Below are positions 33,975 through 44,614 of a DNA stretch of 64,000 nt, piece by piece. Within the stretch, counting starts at the first letter, position 1, and every line of letters begins with the position of its first letter. The DNA comes from Diphasiastrum complanatum (lineage: Eukaryota; Streptophyta; Lycopodiopsida; Lycopodiales; Lycopodiaceae): contig CM055096.1 in assembly GCA_029204225.1 (NCBI GenBank), positions 76,483,021-76,547,020 of the forward strand. The letters run 5' to 3'. The notes under the pieces were generated by a model. It did no database searches. It saw nothing but the letters and a program-made list of their open reading frames with translations, and was not told where the DNA came from. The position numbers and the translations under genes are program-made.

Positions 33975-35128
33975 GTGAAGATGGCTGCCCCTGGAGGTGC
34001 TCCTCAGGAAGTCAATCCAATCATTGTTAGAAAAGCACCCCATTTGGATCTACCCAAATACAATGGATTAACAGATCCAGTTAGATTTCTTCATATCTAT
34101 GCCGAATCTTGTGAAGTCTATGGCGAAATTTTTCCTCAAGATAAACTTAAGCTTTTTTTTATGCCTTAACAGGTGCAACACAAGATTGGTATCTTAATCA
34201 AGATGAAACTGAGCATACAGATTGGGAGATTGTTCAAAGAGCCCTTATCACACGGTTCAAACTTCGGAAGTTTATGGAAGACCCTTTCCTACTTTTAAAT
34301 AAAATTAAAATGGAAAAGCGAGAAATGGTTCGAGATTATATTGAACAGGTGAAACGCCTCAGATTTGAGTGTGAACCTGAGCTGATTAACGAAAATGCCA
34401 TGATTATGTGGTTTTTGTCAGGTTTACCTAAAAGGATCAGACGAGAGCTGAAACGCCATAATGAGTATGCACTTCTGCAAAATGCTATGGATGATGCAAT
34501 TTGAGAGGAGGATGAAGATTCAGACGATGAGCCGAATATTAGTATGTTGCCTTATATAGAAGGGCAGACCACTACGACATCCACCATTATTGCATCAACG
34601 AATGTCAACGCTACTGCAAAAATGGTGCTCACTGAGTTCGAGAAACTTGGGAAGAACCAGCAGAAACAGATGAAAAAGTTGCAGTTGCAATTTGATGAGA
34701 AGATCAAAGCATTGGAAGATCTCCATGGACAAGCGAACAAGGAACCTGAGAAGTTTGTGAAGACTTTTCCTACCAAAGAAAATGTCTGGTGTTCTATTTG
34801 TACAAGAAATCACACAGTGAATGAGTGTCCTCAATTGAAAAAACGAATGGAAATCAGTGTATGCCATTTGTGTAATTCACCTGATCATGAGATTGCTAAG
34901 TTCAATCCTCAGATAATTCAGCAACGGTATGCCCTGAATGGGATATCGAGAACCACATTATGGAGAAAATCTAGCAGGCAGACCTCGACAATCTGCTCTT
35001 GGATACCCGGAACGTTTAGCCTTACCTGCCCCACCAAAGCACTCCGCTCCTCCTGCCAATTTGATGAAACCAGAACCGTACAGAAGTACCGAAAGATGTT
35101 TACGATGGCCCAGCTAGGACACCAATGA
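33975..35128 (+). pseudogene. Gypsy Gag with two zinc knuckles, broken
   Basis: Starts MAAPGGAPQEVNPIIVRKAP and LDLPKYNGLTDPVRFLHIYA. It shifts frame near 34165 and continues ATQDWYLNQDETEHTDWEIV and RDYIEQVKRLRFECEPELIN, the retrotransposon Gag capsid. A TGA at 34502-34504 interrupts it, then a coiled-coil-like segment leads to a first knuckle CSICTRNHTVNEC. A second, CHLCNSPDHEIAKF, lacks its last Cys. From about 34970 the frame loses similarity. The start about 1.2 kb after the primer-binding site fits Tat-like elements. Confidence 0.85.
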
Positions 35129-35230
35129 ATCTTGCTGAACCAGGAGAACCAGAAAAGATTGTACAAGTTAAACACAACTTAATCATGAACAGTATCAAGC
35201 ACTTCGAATGTTACTTATTAGGTATCTAGA

Positions 35231-35475
35231 TTGCTTTGCATGGACTTATCAATATCTGAAGGTATTCCGACATCAGTTGTTGAACATACCATACCTTTAG
35301 TACCTGATGCAGTTCCAAAGGTTACAAAATTCTATCGTTGTAATCCTAATGTTGCGGATCTGATAAAGAAAGAGCTTCAGAGGCTGCTTGACGCCGATTT
35401 CATTTATGAGATTGAGCATACCGAATGGGTTTCACCGATTGTCATTGTTCTTAAGAAGAATGAGAAATTAGCTGC
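35231..35475 (+). pseudogene. Gypsy reverse transcriptase N-terminus, truncated
   Basis: ISEGIPTSVVEHTIPLVPDA, then NVADLIKKELQRLLDADFIY and HTEWVSPIVIVLKKNEKL form the first segment of a gypsy reverse transcriptase, up to the point where VCVDYR should follow. Sequence similarity ends at about 35475. The catalytic region is lost at a junction with a minus-strand element. Confidence 0.8.
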
Positions 35476-35509
35476 CCCTTTAGTTTGTCAAAACAGTCTT
35501 GGAATCCCT

Positions 35510-36860
35510 AAAGCGCCACTTTGTAAGTCTCAACTTTTTTGAACAAATACGCAATCTTCGTCTGAGTTATCGGATGATCTGGTATTTGTGTCTGAAGATA
35601 CGCATCATGCTCAAGGGTGGTTGCATCCAATTCACCTTGGAGACATGTGCGATCTTGCTCTGCCATTTGCAGTTGACCTTCTAGCAACTACACTTGTTGC
35701 TTTGCATCTTGCAGCATGGCCCTGTCCACGTGATCTTGTGCGGTTGTCGGCTTGTTGTTGTGCCGTCTTCTTCTCAGCTTCGGATTTTTCTTCATGCTGC
35801 TTGGCAATTTTCAATTCTCTGTTTTCTGGCTGATGAGAGTATTTTCTGAACCCGTATCTAAGATTCGTTGTTCCATTTCTTTTTTCTTATCAAGCATAGA
35901 CTGGATCACTTGCGCAAGGCTTGAGACCAGACCGAGAGCATCATCAGAATCTACTGTTGTGGAGGTGGTAGCAGCAGAAGGACCGATGGTACTGTCCTTG
36001 GTTGGCATGGAACAAGTGTCGGTAATTCTTCTTCTTCAAAGAAATCTTCCTCTTCATAGCCCTCAAGCACTGTGGCATCGAATTGCTTTGGTGATTTCAT
36101 AGCTTGCTCGACCCGAAGTGTGGCTGGGGCGGCTTCAACTTGAGGTTGTTGGGGTAGCTAGCATGAATCTTCACACCAGCAGTAGTATCATGGAATTGTT
36201 CGAATCCTCTTCCAGGGGATTGGAGTTCAAAGGACGCATGGCTCTGGGGCATTTCAAAAACTTCGGAGGCACCAAGGGGGTCGGAATCATCGAGCATATC
36301 CATGAAATACTACGTGTTTGGAGAAACCGCTTGTGTGTGGGGGTGGGCAGCTGTGATGGGAATGGTAGTCCCAATGGTCACAGTCTGTCCTTGAGTGGAA
36401 GCAGAGGGGAAGCATCAGAGGCGGGAGAAATAGGAAGTTCAGTGCGAGTAGTAGCAGGGGGTGGAACCGCAGCTGATGATGTATGTCTAGTACGACGTCG
36501 TGACGTGGAAGGCGAGTCAGGAATGACGATCTTGCTACGTGGACGACGTCGACTATGTGAACAAGAGGCATGGTGAGATGACTCGGCCGGTGCTTCTTCA
36601 TAAATCGAATGCACAGAATCCAGACAAAACCCATGGATTTTGTTTTCAAGGTGTGAGGCTGCTAGGAGAGATAACAAGGAGCCAACAACAAACTGCTGCT
36701 TGGTATTGCTCTTAATGGCTCGTTTGAGCCACCAGAAACATTCTTGAACCAATTATATGGTTTGAGAGGGGCCTTGGCTATCTTGATGTATGACTCAACT
36801 ATCCTATGTAAGATCTGAGAAGTAATGCGGTCTTTCCTCAGGTTGCCAACCATCATGAAA
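35510..36860 (-). pseudogene. Coiled-coil reading frame downstream of gypsy integrase
   Basis: Minus-strand frames in succession give FKNVSGGSNEPLRAIPSS, a Ser/Arg/Pro-rich segment (RSKIVIPDSPSTSRRRTRHT), and an acidic segment (DMLDDSDPLGASEVFEMP). Next come SSLAQVIQSMLDKKKEMEQR and, after shifts, ELKIAKQHEEKSEAEKKTAQ and LLEGQLQMAEQDRTCLQGEL, which should form coiled coils. Several stops and frameshifts are present. The stretch lies directly after the integrase C-terminus and before any LTR. It may therefore be an additional ORF of a Tat-like element, a class in which extra genes are known. I do not recognise a named domain. Confidence 0.45.
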
Positions 36861-36889
36861 TTATTGAGGAGCTGAATTCAAGATTTTCT

Positions 36890-37235
36890 TCACTTTATAC
36901 GGGCCTTCATCGGTAAACTTCAATTTTTCTTTGATCAGCTTGTTTTGTACATCAGTGCAAGATCTTCTGCTTTCAGATCCTTTTTGTGCAATCGACAATC
37001 GTGCCATGCCTTGTGGCGAGCTTTCTCTACTGCTAACTCATGAACCGCCATCAATCATGATTCACATAATTTGTGCAACACTTCATGACGGAGTTGTAAA
37101 GACTTATCATCATTTAACCGTTTTGTTGCTGCTATGCGTAAAGATGAGATTAAAAATTCAATCGGCATGACAACATCTTGACCATAAACCAGTTGAAAGG
37201 GAGTTTGACTTGAACTGCATGTGGCATTATGGGCA
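36890..37235 (-). pseudogene. Gypsy integrase C-terminal region
   Basis: Minus-strand frames read QTPFQLVYGQDVVMPIEFLI, WHDCRLHKKDLKAEDLALMY and KFTDEGPYKVKKILNSA, in the order of the integrase tail after the core. The core itself is missing: RNase H sequence abuts this segment at about 37240. Confidence 0.75.
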
Positions 37236-37480
37236 TTTAGAACCGCTTACAAAAGGATCCGTATAAAATGCAAAGTGCGTTTCCATGAGGTAGTGACGAA
37301 ATTTCCGAACAGAAAAAATCATGGCTAATGCTTCACGTTCTATTGTGGAATAGTTCTTCTCCAGATCTGTAAGCTGTCTGCTTGCAAATTGTATAGGATA
37401 GTCCTTCTTATAATCACCTGGCTACGTCAAAACTGATCCAATGGCGTATTTCGAGACATCCGTGTGATAATGAAATTCAA
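37236..37480 (-). pseudogene. Gypsy RNase H fragment
   Basis: DWTVEFHYHTDVSKYAIGSV carries the first Asp of RNase H as HTDVS. YPIQFASRQLTDLEKNYSTI and EREALAMIFSVRKFRHYLME follow, including the catalytic Glu. A TAG lies after GSVLT. The C-terminal ADALSR part is deleted together with the integrase core. Confidence 0.85.
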
Positions 37481-38187
37481 CCGTCCAATCTGGAGCACAG
37501 TACCGGTGCTGAAGTTAATGCTTTTTTTAATTTTTCAAAGGCTTCTAATGCCTCTACTGTCCAAATAGGAACAATAGATAGTTTGTATATAGGTCCTGCT
37601 AAATCCGCAAAGAAGATAATAAAAATTTGATAGTAGTTCGCATGACCCATAAACACATAAACTTCACGAATCGTTGTTGGCGGTGGCAATTCCACAATAA
37701 GCTTGATTTTAGAATAATCTGTGGCAATGCCATGTCTCGATATCACATGCCCAAGCACAACTACGTGGAAAACCCATATCTGGCATTTTTCTGGATTTAG
37801 AGAAATTTGATATTTGCGACATCTTTCAACTACTTTCTCCAATTGATCCAGGTGGTCTATATCTATACTATGGATGCCCAGGTCATCCAAGTAAATTTCA
37901 AGGAATTTTTGTAAATAATCTTTAAAAGCAAATTGCATTACTCTTTGGAATGAACTTGGTGTATTACAGAGTCCAAACGACATTACTTTGTAAGCACAGG
38001 TGTCCCATTCTGTTGCAAAAGCGGTTTTGTGGCGATCTGTAGGTGCAATCTTAACCTGGTTGTAACCACTAAATCCATCCAGGAAATCATAAGCTTCCGC
38101 TCCAACAAGGCGATCCAAAATGCTTTCAATAAAAGGTAACGGAAAGAGATCCTTCCGCGTCACTTTGTTCAAAGCCTTGAGATTCAC
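37477..38187 (-). pseudogene. Gypsy reverse transcriptase
   Basis: A long open stretch covers nearly the whole catalytic region: LNKVTRKDLFPLPFIESILD, YDFLDGFSGYNQVKIAPTD (motif A, with FLDGFSG), then KTAFATEWDTCAYKVMSFGL and NTPSSFQRVM, FLEIYLDDLGIHS (the YLDD motif) and VLGHVISRHGIATDYSKIKL. Catalytic Asp residues are all kept. The FLDGFSGYNQ form of motif A is typical of Tat/Athila-type elements. Upstream, the DYR region is broken near 38190 by a frame change. This is the best preserved pol segment in the window. Confidence 0.9.
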
Positions 38188-38479
38188 ACAAATTTAGGCA
38201 ATTATCTCGATGTTGAGCACAGTAATCGGCATTCACACAATCAATGGTAGCTAAACTGTGACTCCAGTTTATGATATCAGTAGATTTAACATAATGACCT
38301 TTTTCGTGGCTGGACTGGTATGGCTCAAACACTGAATTGGTGGTCGAGGACCTGTAGTCATAAATGCGTGCGGGTTTGAGTTTGCCCATTGAATCAATGG
38401 TGACGGAATTGTCACGATTTCCAAAAGTGACTCGGCCTTTGCTCTAGTCATGAACGACTCATGCATTGGTGATGACCAA

Positions 38480-38870
38480 GTAGTATTTCATAGGAATAGG
38501 CATTACTAGGTATATCAAGGACTACGAGATCGAAAGAAAACTTGAGGCCTCCTAGTTTGATCAATACTTGTGGAAGGAAGCCAGTAGGTCGAACCACACT
38601 TTGATCAGCCATCCGTAGCTGACAAGTGGGTTTGGTAAGCTTGTCTCTCAGATTCCATTATAGCATGAGAGATGTGGAAATTAGATTGAAACCAGAGCCA
38701 CCATCGAGAATCGCTAAAACTTCACAGGATTGGTGATGGGTAGCTAGGATTTTGATGTTGCCTCGTTCGCTGAGTGGATTGGTTAGGTGTAAGGGCATTT
38801 CAGGCAACTCATCAGGGTTGATGGTGTCATTGGATTGGATCTGGTGTTTCCATTTGCCAACATGCTTCTA
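38480..38870 (-). pseudogene. Gypsy aspartic protease
   Basis: Minus-strand frame VLAILDGGSGFNLISTSLML carries the active site as DGGS rather than DTGS. About 60 residues later YEILLGHHQCM corresponds to the ILLGRPWM block that ends retroviral-type proteases. A stop follows TSLML. DGGS is also used by the protease at 58.3 kb. Confidence 0.75.
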
Positions 38871-39664
38871 GAGAACATGAAAAGGAAGAGTGACATTGGC
38901 TTGCAGTAAATCTCCCCAGACTTTGGTACCTTCAAGGGTTTTGCTTTCAAAAGGCTTGTGAGGTATGTTATGGGAGCTGGAAGATTGTTGGTTGGCATTG
39001 CAGATTTGATGGCGATACTGATGATGTAGCCAAATTTCTTCACATGGGTGAGGATAAACTATCGAGGTCGAATCTTCACTTGGAGGGACAACATGCTGCT
39101 GAGTTTTGCTGGGTGCAAGTGTAGGGGCTTGGCATTGGGTTTGTGCCCGAGTCAAGACCCATGCAAGATGAGTTTCAACTGATAAATTTTCTACTTGCAC
39201 TGAACAGACAAGAGTAGCAGGTTTGGATCGGGATGGGCAGTCCTTCACGTGATGTTCAATACCACAGTTTTCACAAGCTTGGTTTGGATTGTAAGCTTGG
39301 GCATTGGGATCCACTGCTTGAACATTAGAATCATATGTATAATAAACAATCATTTCAGTAGAGTACTGGGGTTGAGTATTGTCTTCCACATAGTAGGTTG
39401 TTGGATCGATGGTATTCGGATCAAGATAATGGACAGCTTGAAGTGGGGCAGGATGGTTAACAACAAACTATTGACGTGGTGGTTGGTACTGATTTGGTGC
39501 AGTTGGTCGTGGTTGGTAGACCCCTGGTCATGGCATAGGCTGTTGTGGAGGGTAGAGGCGGTATGTTTGATAGATGGTGGGTCTGGTTGTTGCTGAAAAA
39601 TGGTTTCGCAATTGAGGGCATTCATTAGCAGTATGATGTTGTGAGTAGATTGGACACCAGACAT
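38871..39664 (-). pseudogene. Gypsy Gag nucleocapsid region
   Basis: Contains a CCHC knuckle, CENCGIEHHVKDC, inside a Gln/Pro/Asn-rich linker (QAVDPNAQAYNPNQA). An upstream frame has a possible second knuckle: in 39600-39665 a CSIY..QHHTANEC-like pattern can be traced. The linker downstream is low in complexity. It lies between capsid (39.7-40.3 kb) and protease (38.5 kb), as expected. Confidence 0.7.
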
Positions 39665-39699
39665 TTTTTTCTTGATGGAAAGGATTTCTCAGCAATCTG

Positions 39700-40314
39700 T
39701 TTCATGGCGGTTTGGAAATCGGTAGTGAGCTTATCCATATGAGATTGTTGAGCTTTTTGCCAGGCTTTCGTTTGATGTAGAAGTCCAGAAGATTAGGCAA
39801 CATTGTCAGACTTCAGACGATTAGGACGGTCGAGATTCTTAGATTTCTTTTCACGATGGTCAAAGTCATCGTTGAAACCTTCGTATTCCTCACAAATAAC
39901 ATCAGTCATCACATCTTTAAGTTGATCATAAAGGTCAACTGGTTTGAGTTTATGGCGGATGTTTTTAGACATCCCAACCAAGAATAGTTTTATGGCCATA
40001 CGTTCGGTGATATTTTCATCAACACATTCTACATGAATGGGCTCTAAGTCAGTTTGGATGGTTTGAAATGCTTGACGAGAGTGTCCTTGAGGGTGGTCCA
40101 AGAAGCAAGATGAGGAGCTTCGAGGTTAAGATACCACTCTTTGGCTGTTCCATAGAGTACCATGGGGAATAGACGAAGCTTTTCAGTCTTAGAGGTATCT
40201 CTATAGAAATGACATGCATTATCAAAGTCTTGGAGAAATCTAACTGGGTCAGATTCTCCATCGTACTTTGGTGCAAGTCTGTGATTGCCAGTCTAGAATT
40301 GAGTTTGAGACATG
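39700..40314 (-). pseudogene. Gypsy Gag capsid, start of minus-strand element
   Basis: From an ATG at about 40314 (MSQTQF, then a TAG) the minus strand gives HRLAPKYDGESDPVRFLQDF and EKLRLFPMVLYGTAKEWYLN, shifts frame near 40080, and continues IQTDLEPIHVECVDENITER and IKLFLVGMSKNIRHKLKPVD. This is the retrotransposon Gag fold with its PKYDGESDP entry motif. A Lys/Asp-rich end (REKKSKNLDRPNR) leads towards the knuckle. The Gag differs clearly from the plus-strand copy at 34 kb. Confidence 0.8.
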
Positions 40315-40599
40315 TGCAGCCATCCTCGTAGCAGCATGATAGTAGAAGTGTTGCACCTTGTTAAGTTATTCCCTCTCCTATGTTGATCCCACAGTGAGGA
40401 AAAAGCCTAACACCGGTATGTTGTCCAAGTCAGGCTTTCTCGATATGTCAGCAAAACCTGACAAGTCAGATGCCATTTACCTGCATGTCTTTAGTAGTAG
40501 AGCATTTCTGCAGATTGTGCGAAATTGCATGTAAAACTACAGTGACATGAATGGAACTAGATTAACATGGGATTTAGGAGAGTAGAGGAGATCAATCCA

Positions 40600-41210
40600 A
40601 TACCACCCCTTAATCTGGATCCGTGAATGCCTTGATTTCCAAACTAAGCAATGCACAAAATTTGTTGTGTGCATTAATGCTCAATGCCCTGGTGAACACA
40701 TCTGCAATCATGTCTTGCGTCTGACAATACGTTAAGCCTATCTCTCTGTCGAGAATCTTGACATAGTGATATCGAATCTCAATGTGCTTACTCCTAGATT
40801 GAAATCTAGGGTTGGCCAATAAGGCAATGGCACTCAGATTATCACAGAATATAATTGTCAGGGTGTATTGAATCAAAGTAACATTTGATAGTAAATTTCT
40901 CAACCAAAATGCTTCTTTAATAGATTGAGAAGTAGCAATGTACTCTGCTTATGTAGAGGAAAGAGCAATAGAGGTTTGCTTACGACTGTTCCAAGAGATA
41001 GGACCGCCGTTGAGGAAGAATGTAAATCCACATGTGGACTTACAAATATCTACATCTCCTCCCCAGCTTGCATCGGAATATCCACTGAGCTGATGGAGAT
41101 TGTCGTTTGCACTGGTCCCCCTAGTAGCTCGTATATATCTCATGACTCTTATAAGAGTCTTCCAATGGGTGATGCCAAGATAGCCATGAATTGGCTAGTG
41201 AGCTGATTGT
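40600..41210 (-). pseudogene. Copia RNase H
   Basis: MRYIRATRGTSANDNLHQLS, GYSDASWGGDVDICKSTCGF (first catalytic Asp) and GGPISWNSRKQTSIALSST are followed by a TAA where the family has a residue before AEY. The frame then continues as KEAFWLRNLLSNVTLIQYTL, FCDNLSAIALLANPRFQSRS and KHIEIRYHYVKI, ending with ADVFTRALSINAHNKFCALL. This is the full C-terminal RNase H domain of a copia polyprotein with one nonsense codon. Confidence 0.88.
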
Positions 41211-41389
41211 AAAAATAATATTAGGTCTTGTGCAGACCATTGCATACATGAGAGTTCCAAGTACTTATTGATATGGATATTCTCTCATGGATCCTTCGAC
41301 AATCACAGGCCTGGATCCATTGGTGAGTGAGCTATTTTACAATTGATCAGATTATATCTGATAAGGGTATTGTAAAGATATCTTTGCTA

Positions 41390-42060
41390 AGTGATATAAA
41401 TCAGCCATCTCGCTCTGTCTCTGTGGATTTGAATACCCAGACAATAGTGAGTCTCATCTAGATTGGTCATGTCGAATTTAGAAGACAACATCTGTTTAGC
41501 ATCCTTCACCTGATCGGTATCGTTGCTGAAGAGCAACGTGTAGTCGATGTACAAGGTGATTATAATAAAAGAATGTTGCACTAACTTGAAGTAAACATTG
41601 GAATCGGCAGTGCTTAGCTGAAAACCATGTTGGATGAGGAATGTGTTGATCCTTTGAAACCAAGCTCTTGTTGAAGTGCCTTATGGAGCTTACAGACATG
41701 ATGCTTCATACCTTCGTGAATGTATTCTTCAAGCAATAGCATGTAGATGTCTTCTTCGATGACTCCATTGAGATAAGCTGTCTGTACTTTGAGGTCACCT
41801 GCTGTAGCTCAGATCGATGAATGCTTGACTACTAGACTGAAAGTCTCGTTGTAGTCGATGTTGGGGATCTGACCGAATCCTCATGATACTAGTCGGGCCT
41901 TTCTTCATTCAATAGCTCCATTGGTGTTATACTTGATCTTAAAGACCCATTTGCAATCGATAAGATTGATGCCAACAAGAGGTTCGACTAATGACCATGC
42001 CTAGTTCTTAATCAGAGAAGAATACTCTTTGTCCATTGCTTCTCTCCAAATATCATAGTC
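41390..42060 (-). pseudogene. Copia reverse transcriptase
   Basis: Successive minus-strand pieces give NLIDCKWVFKIKYNTNGAIE, IPNIDYNETFSLVVKHSSI, then KLHKALQQELGFK, IITLYIDYTLLFSNDTDQVK and NLDETHYCLGIQIHRDR. This is the whole copia RT order. The catalytic YVDD is changed to YIDY, losing one Asp, and there are several frameshifts near 41600. Both lesions make it inactive. Confidence 0.85.
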
Positions 42061-42396
42061 TAATTGGCTAAGTGCCTCTTTGACAGTAGTCGGTTCCTTC
42101 TTTAAAAGACAAATAGACTCGGGAGTATACCTAGTGGGCTGTGTGCGCACTGTGTGTGCACTCGGCTCGATCTTCTTGGAGGTGGCGTCAGCTGATGGTC
42201 CAATCCTTGGACTTGTTGTTGCTAAGTAGCAGCAACGTCTTCATCTGACTCGCTATCGAGTAGTTGCTCGACAATGGGCACGCTTGAGCCAGTGGCTCGA
42301 ATTGTCGTGTCGATGGCAGGCGTCGAATGTTCTTATGGAACTTTGCCTTTGCCTTTGAAGTCGTTGAACTGATCCTCGATAAAGACTGTATCCCTG

Positions 42397-42928
42397 CTAA
42401 ATAAAATTTGATGGGGTATTGGGGTCGTACAACTTGTAAGTATTGCCAGAGGAAGTATATCTGATTAGGATGGTCTTGAGGCCTTGGAAGTCAAATTTAT
42501 TCCTTGTCTCCTTCGGGATCTGCACACAGGCGATGCATCCAAACACTCGTAGGTTCTTCAGTGAACACTTAGATCCTGTCCAAACCTCATGGGGTGTTTT
42601 GTCTGAGAGGGCCTTGGTCGGCGGAACATCTGTTTTGGATGTAAGCTGCAGTGGACACAACTCCAGTCCAGAAGCTCTTTGGCAAAGATGTGTGTGCCAA
42701 CATGCATTTGGACAACTCGACTAGGGTACGATTCTTCCTCTCGACTAAGCCGTTTGACTAAGGCGAATATGGAGTGATAAACTGCTGTTCAATGCCTTGG
42801 CCCTGACAGTACTCCTTGAATTCAGTAGGATATACTCTCCACCATTGTCGGACCTCAGGGCTTTGATTGTTTTGCCAGTTTCTTTCTCTGAACGCTCCTT
42901 GAAGATTTTGAAGCAAGAGTCGTGATTA
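42397..42928 (-). pseudogene. Copia integrase, distal part
   Basis: HDSCFKIFKERSEKETGKTI and KALRSDNGGEYILLN carry the SDNGGEY catalytic Asp. After a frameshift, TSKTDVPPTKALSDKTPHEV and NLRVFGCIACVQIPKETRNK follow, ending with GNTYKLYDPN. The first part of integrase, upstream of HDSCFK, is missing; instead the frame runs straight into RNase H residues of another copia copy (42929-43190). Confidence 0.88.
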
Positions 42929-43190
42929 TCACAAAACACAATAGTTGCACCCACATGTGGTTGCCCTAAATCAGCAAGTGATCTACGCAACCAAACAGCT
43001 TCATGTGTAACATTGTGAAGAGCATGATACTCAACTTTGTTAAAGATAGCTACAACTAGTTGCTTTGTGCTACTCCAAAAGACCCCAATTGTACCAATCT
43101 TGAAAGTATAACCAGTGGTAGGTCATTTGTCGTCTATATTACTTGCCCAATATGCATTAATGCAACCTACCAAAACTAGTGTTTCATGCT
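42929..43190 (-). pseudogene. Second copia RNase H fragment
   Basis: Minus strand: GCINAYWASNIDDK, then TTGYTFKIGTIGVFWSSTKQ, VAIFNKVEYHALHNVTHEAV and WLRRSLADLGQPHVGATIVF plus CDN. This is copia RNase H, with a TGA after DDK and the usual AEAEY changed to NKVEYHA. It ends exactly at CDN, where HDSCFK integrase sequence begins in the same frame. Confidence 0.8.
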
Positions 43191-43739
43191 GATCATGTCT
43201 CAATTCATAGTTAAGACTACCATGGGATCCATCCAAAAGAAAAAAAAAAATTCTAAGTGTGAACAACACCACAATTGAAACAATATCGTGTTGTTATGAG
43301 AGTGGTGAGGCATTTCAATGGGCCTAAAATATACTCTACCCACCACACCGTACTCCTTGATCCATAGCGATTTCCAAGTCTTTAGATGCACGAGCCAAGG
43401 AGAGTCAAAACCAGTACCACGTCCTTTATGTTTTATCTTTCAGTTCCTTTTTAGGGCGATTATATGTGAAGTAGTCATAATTCAGCTCAATAGATAAGAA
43501 TGTTGCTTGGGTGTTGGTGATGATACCATTTTGGAACAATGGATTAATGAAACCCAACTCTTTTCCATATACTACTATCTTATTGTTAGATATAGCACAA
43601 TCTAATTTGTACCCACGGTGCAAGTGCTCCCAATCTCAAGGTATTTTGCTTTGAATGCCTTGAGGGGTATCACCTAGTATTGTCTAGTGATTCCAATGAA
43701 AATCCATGAGCTCACATGGCATGCTTTAGCCATCAGGAG

Positions 43740-43830
43740 TATGCATGCATGTATTGCTCTTGTCTCTATGGATTTGGATGCCAAGGAAGACCCGTGCTTC
43801 TCCTAGATTTGATTTGTATTGAGCTTGCTA
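43740..43830 (-). pseudogene. Copia RT C-terminal scrap
   Basis: NLGEARVFLGIQIHRDKSNT and CMHTPDG form the end of a copia reverse transcriptase (family DLGEAxYxLGIQIxRDR). It lies upstream of the RNase H scrap at 42929-43190 in the same orientation, so both may come from one copy. The 550 bp between is poorly readable, apart from GSHGSLNYELRHDQ next to the RNase H part. Confidence 0.6.
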
Positions 43831-43904
43831 AAATCTTTAGTCTTATATGCTCAAACAAAACCAATAGGAATACATTATCATTTCGTTTGAGAAAAATTAT
43901 TTGA

Positions 43905-44043
43905 AGGTGCCATTGATCGTTGTCTTGTAAATCTGAAGATCGAGTGGTGGATAATACTACAAAAATAATTAGGTAGATTGAAATTTGAGAAGTTTTGCAC
44001 TCTATTATGAATAGAAGAGTGCAATTTTATCATTGAGGGAGAG
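43905..44043 (+). pseudogene. Copia polyprotein C-terminus, plus strand
   Basis: In shifting frames the plus strand gives CKSEDRVVDNTTKII and RLKFEKFCTLL, then IEECNFIIEGEC and a stop. This matches the copia end ..CKSEDQVADIFTKALGRLKFEKFR..LGI..; the last codons overlap the polypurine tract and the LTR start. It is opposite in orientation to the neighbouring copia scraps. Confidence 0.65.
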
Positions 44044-44240
44044 TGTTAGAAAGGTTCATTGTACAATGATAAACCTCACTCTACACTCTAAGTTGGGATC
44101 CATTTAGACTAAACTTAGTTGTACTTTAAACTCTAGACTCTTAGACTACTCAAAGCCCTATTTTTTTTTCTCTTATTGCAGTGTACTTTCTTTGAGTATT
44201 ACAATTGTGTGTGCTAGTGCTTTTGGTATCTCATCTCCTT
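44044..44240 (+). mobile_element. 3' LTR of a plus-strand copia element (right edge uncertain)
   Basis: TGTTAGAAAGG follows directly on a polypurine tract (TGAGGGAGAG, 44033-44043) and the end of a copia polyprotein. That is the canonical start of a copia 3' LTR. The right edge is not defined; a short LTR ending near 44240 is my estimate. Confidence 0.6.
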
Positions 44241-44320
44241 TACTTCCTAGGACAATTGCTCGGCATGTTGAGTTGCAACTAAAATGGGGTGCTTGAGTTG
44301 CGACGATTCAAACGAGCCAA

Positions 44321-44614
44321 TCAAAACTGCAGCGATCCATTTAGAGTAGGCACAGAAGTCGAAACGGATTGGTCGTTTGCCCGCCGCCATCTCACTTGCC
44401 AAGGCATCAAATACAGCCTCTCCAAAAGAATCTCAATTGAAGCTAATGTGAAACCAGCCTTTTTACAAACTGGTTCAAAAGAAAACCTGAAAGGTAGGAG
44501 TTCGATTTCACACCTGCCCTTCTTCGCGATCTCGCCTTTTGTGTTTGATGCGACCTTGTCTTCGTCTTCTTCGATATCGAGCAATTTTTCTGGATTAGCA
44601 TCGATTTCCATCAT
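44321..44614 (-). CDS. Hypothetical small protein, 97 residues
   Basis: A minus-strand frame starts MMEIDANPEKLLDIEEDEDK and continues NTKGEIAKKGRCEIELLPFR, with the charged composition of a real protein. The remainder (FSFEPVCKKAGFTLASIEIL) ends at a TGA at 44321-44323. The plus strand of the same DNA is also open over a longer range, so coding on this strand is not certain. CTACCTTTCAG on the minus strand and CTGAAAGGTAG on the plus strand could be splice sites. It lies head-to-head with the TRAF-type gene about 0.9 kb away. I recognise no family. Confidence 0.3.
   Translation of the reverse strand: MMEIDANPEKLLDIEEDEDKVASNTKGEIAKKGRCEIELLPFRFSFEPVCKKAGFTLASIEILLERLYLMPWQVRWRRANDQSVSTSVPTLNGSLQF

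Noticed and set aside
36118-36576. 152-residue plus-strand frame rich in Gly and Ser
   Set aside because: Antisense of the minus-strand Ser/Arg-rich frame, with repetitive composition.
39249-39596. 115-residue plus-strand frame with many Trp and Cys
   Set aside because: Antisense of the Gln/Pro-rich Gag linker; the Trp codons come from CCA repeats.
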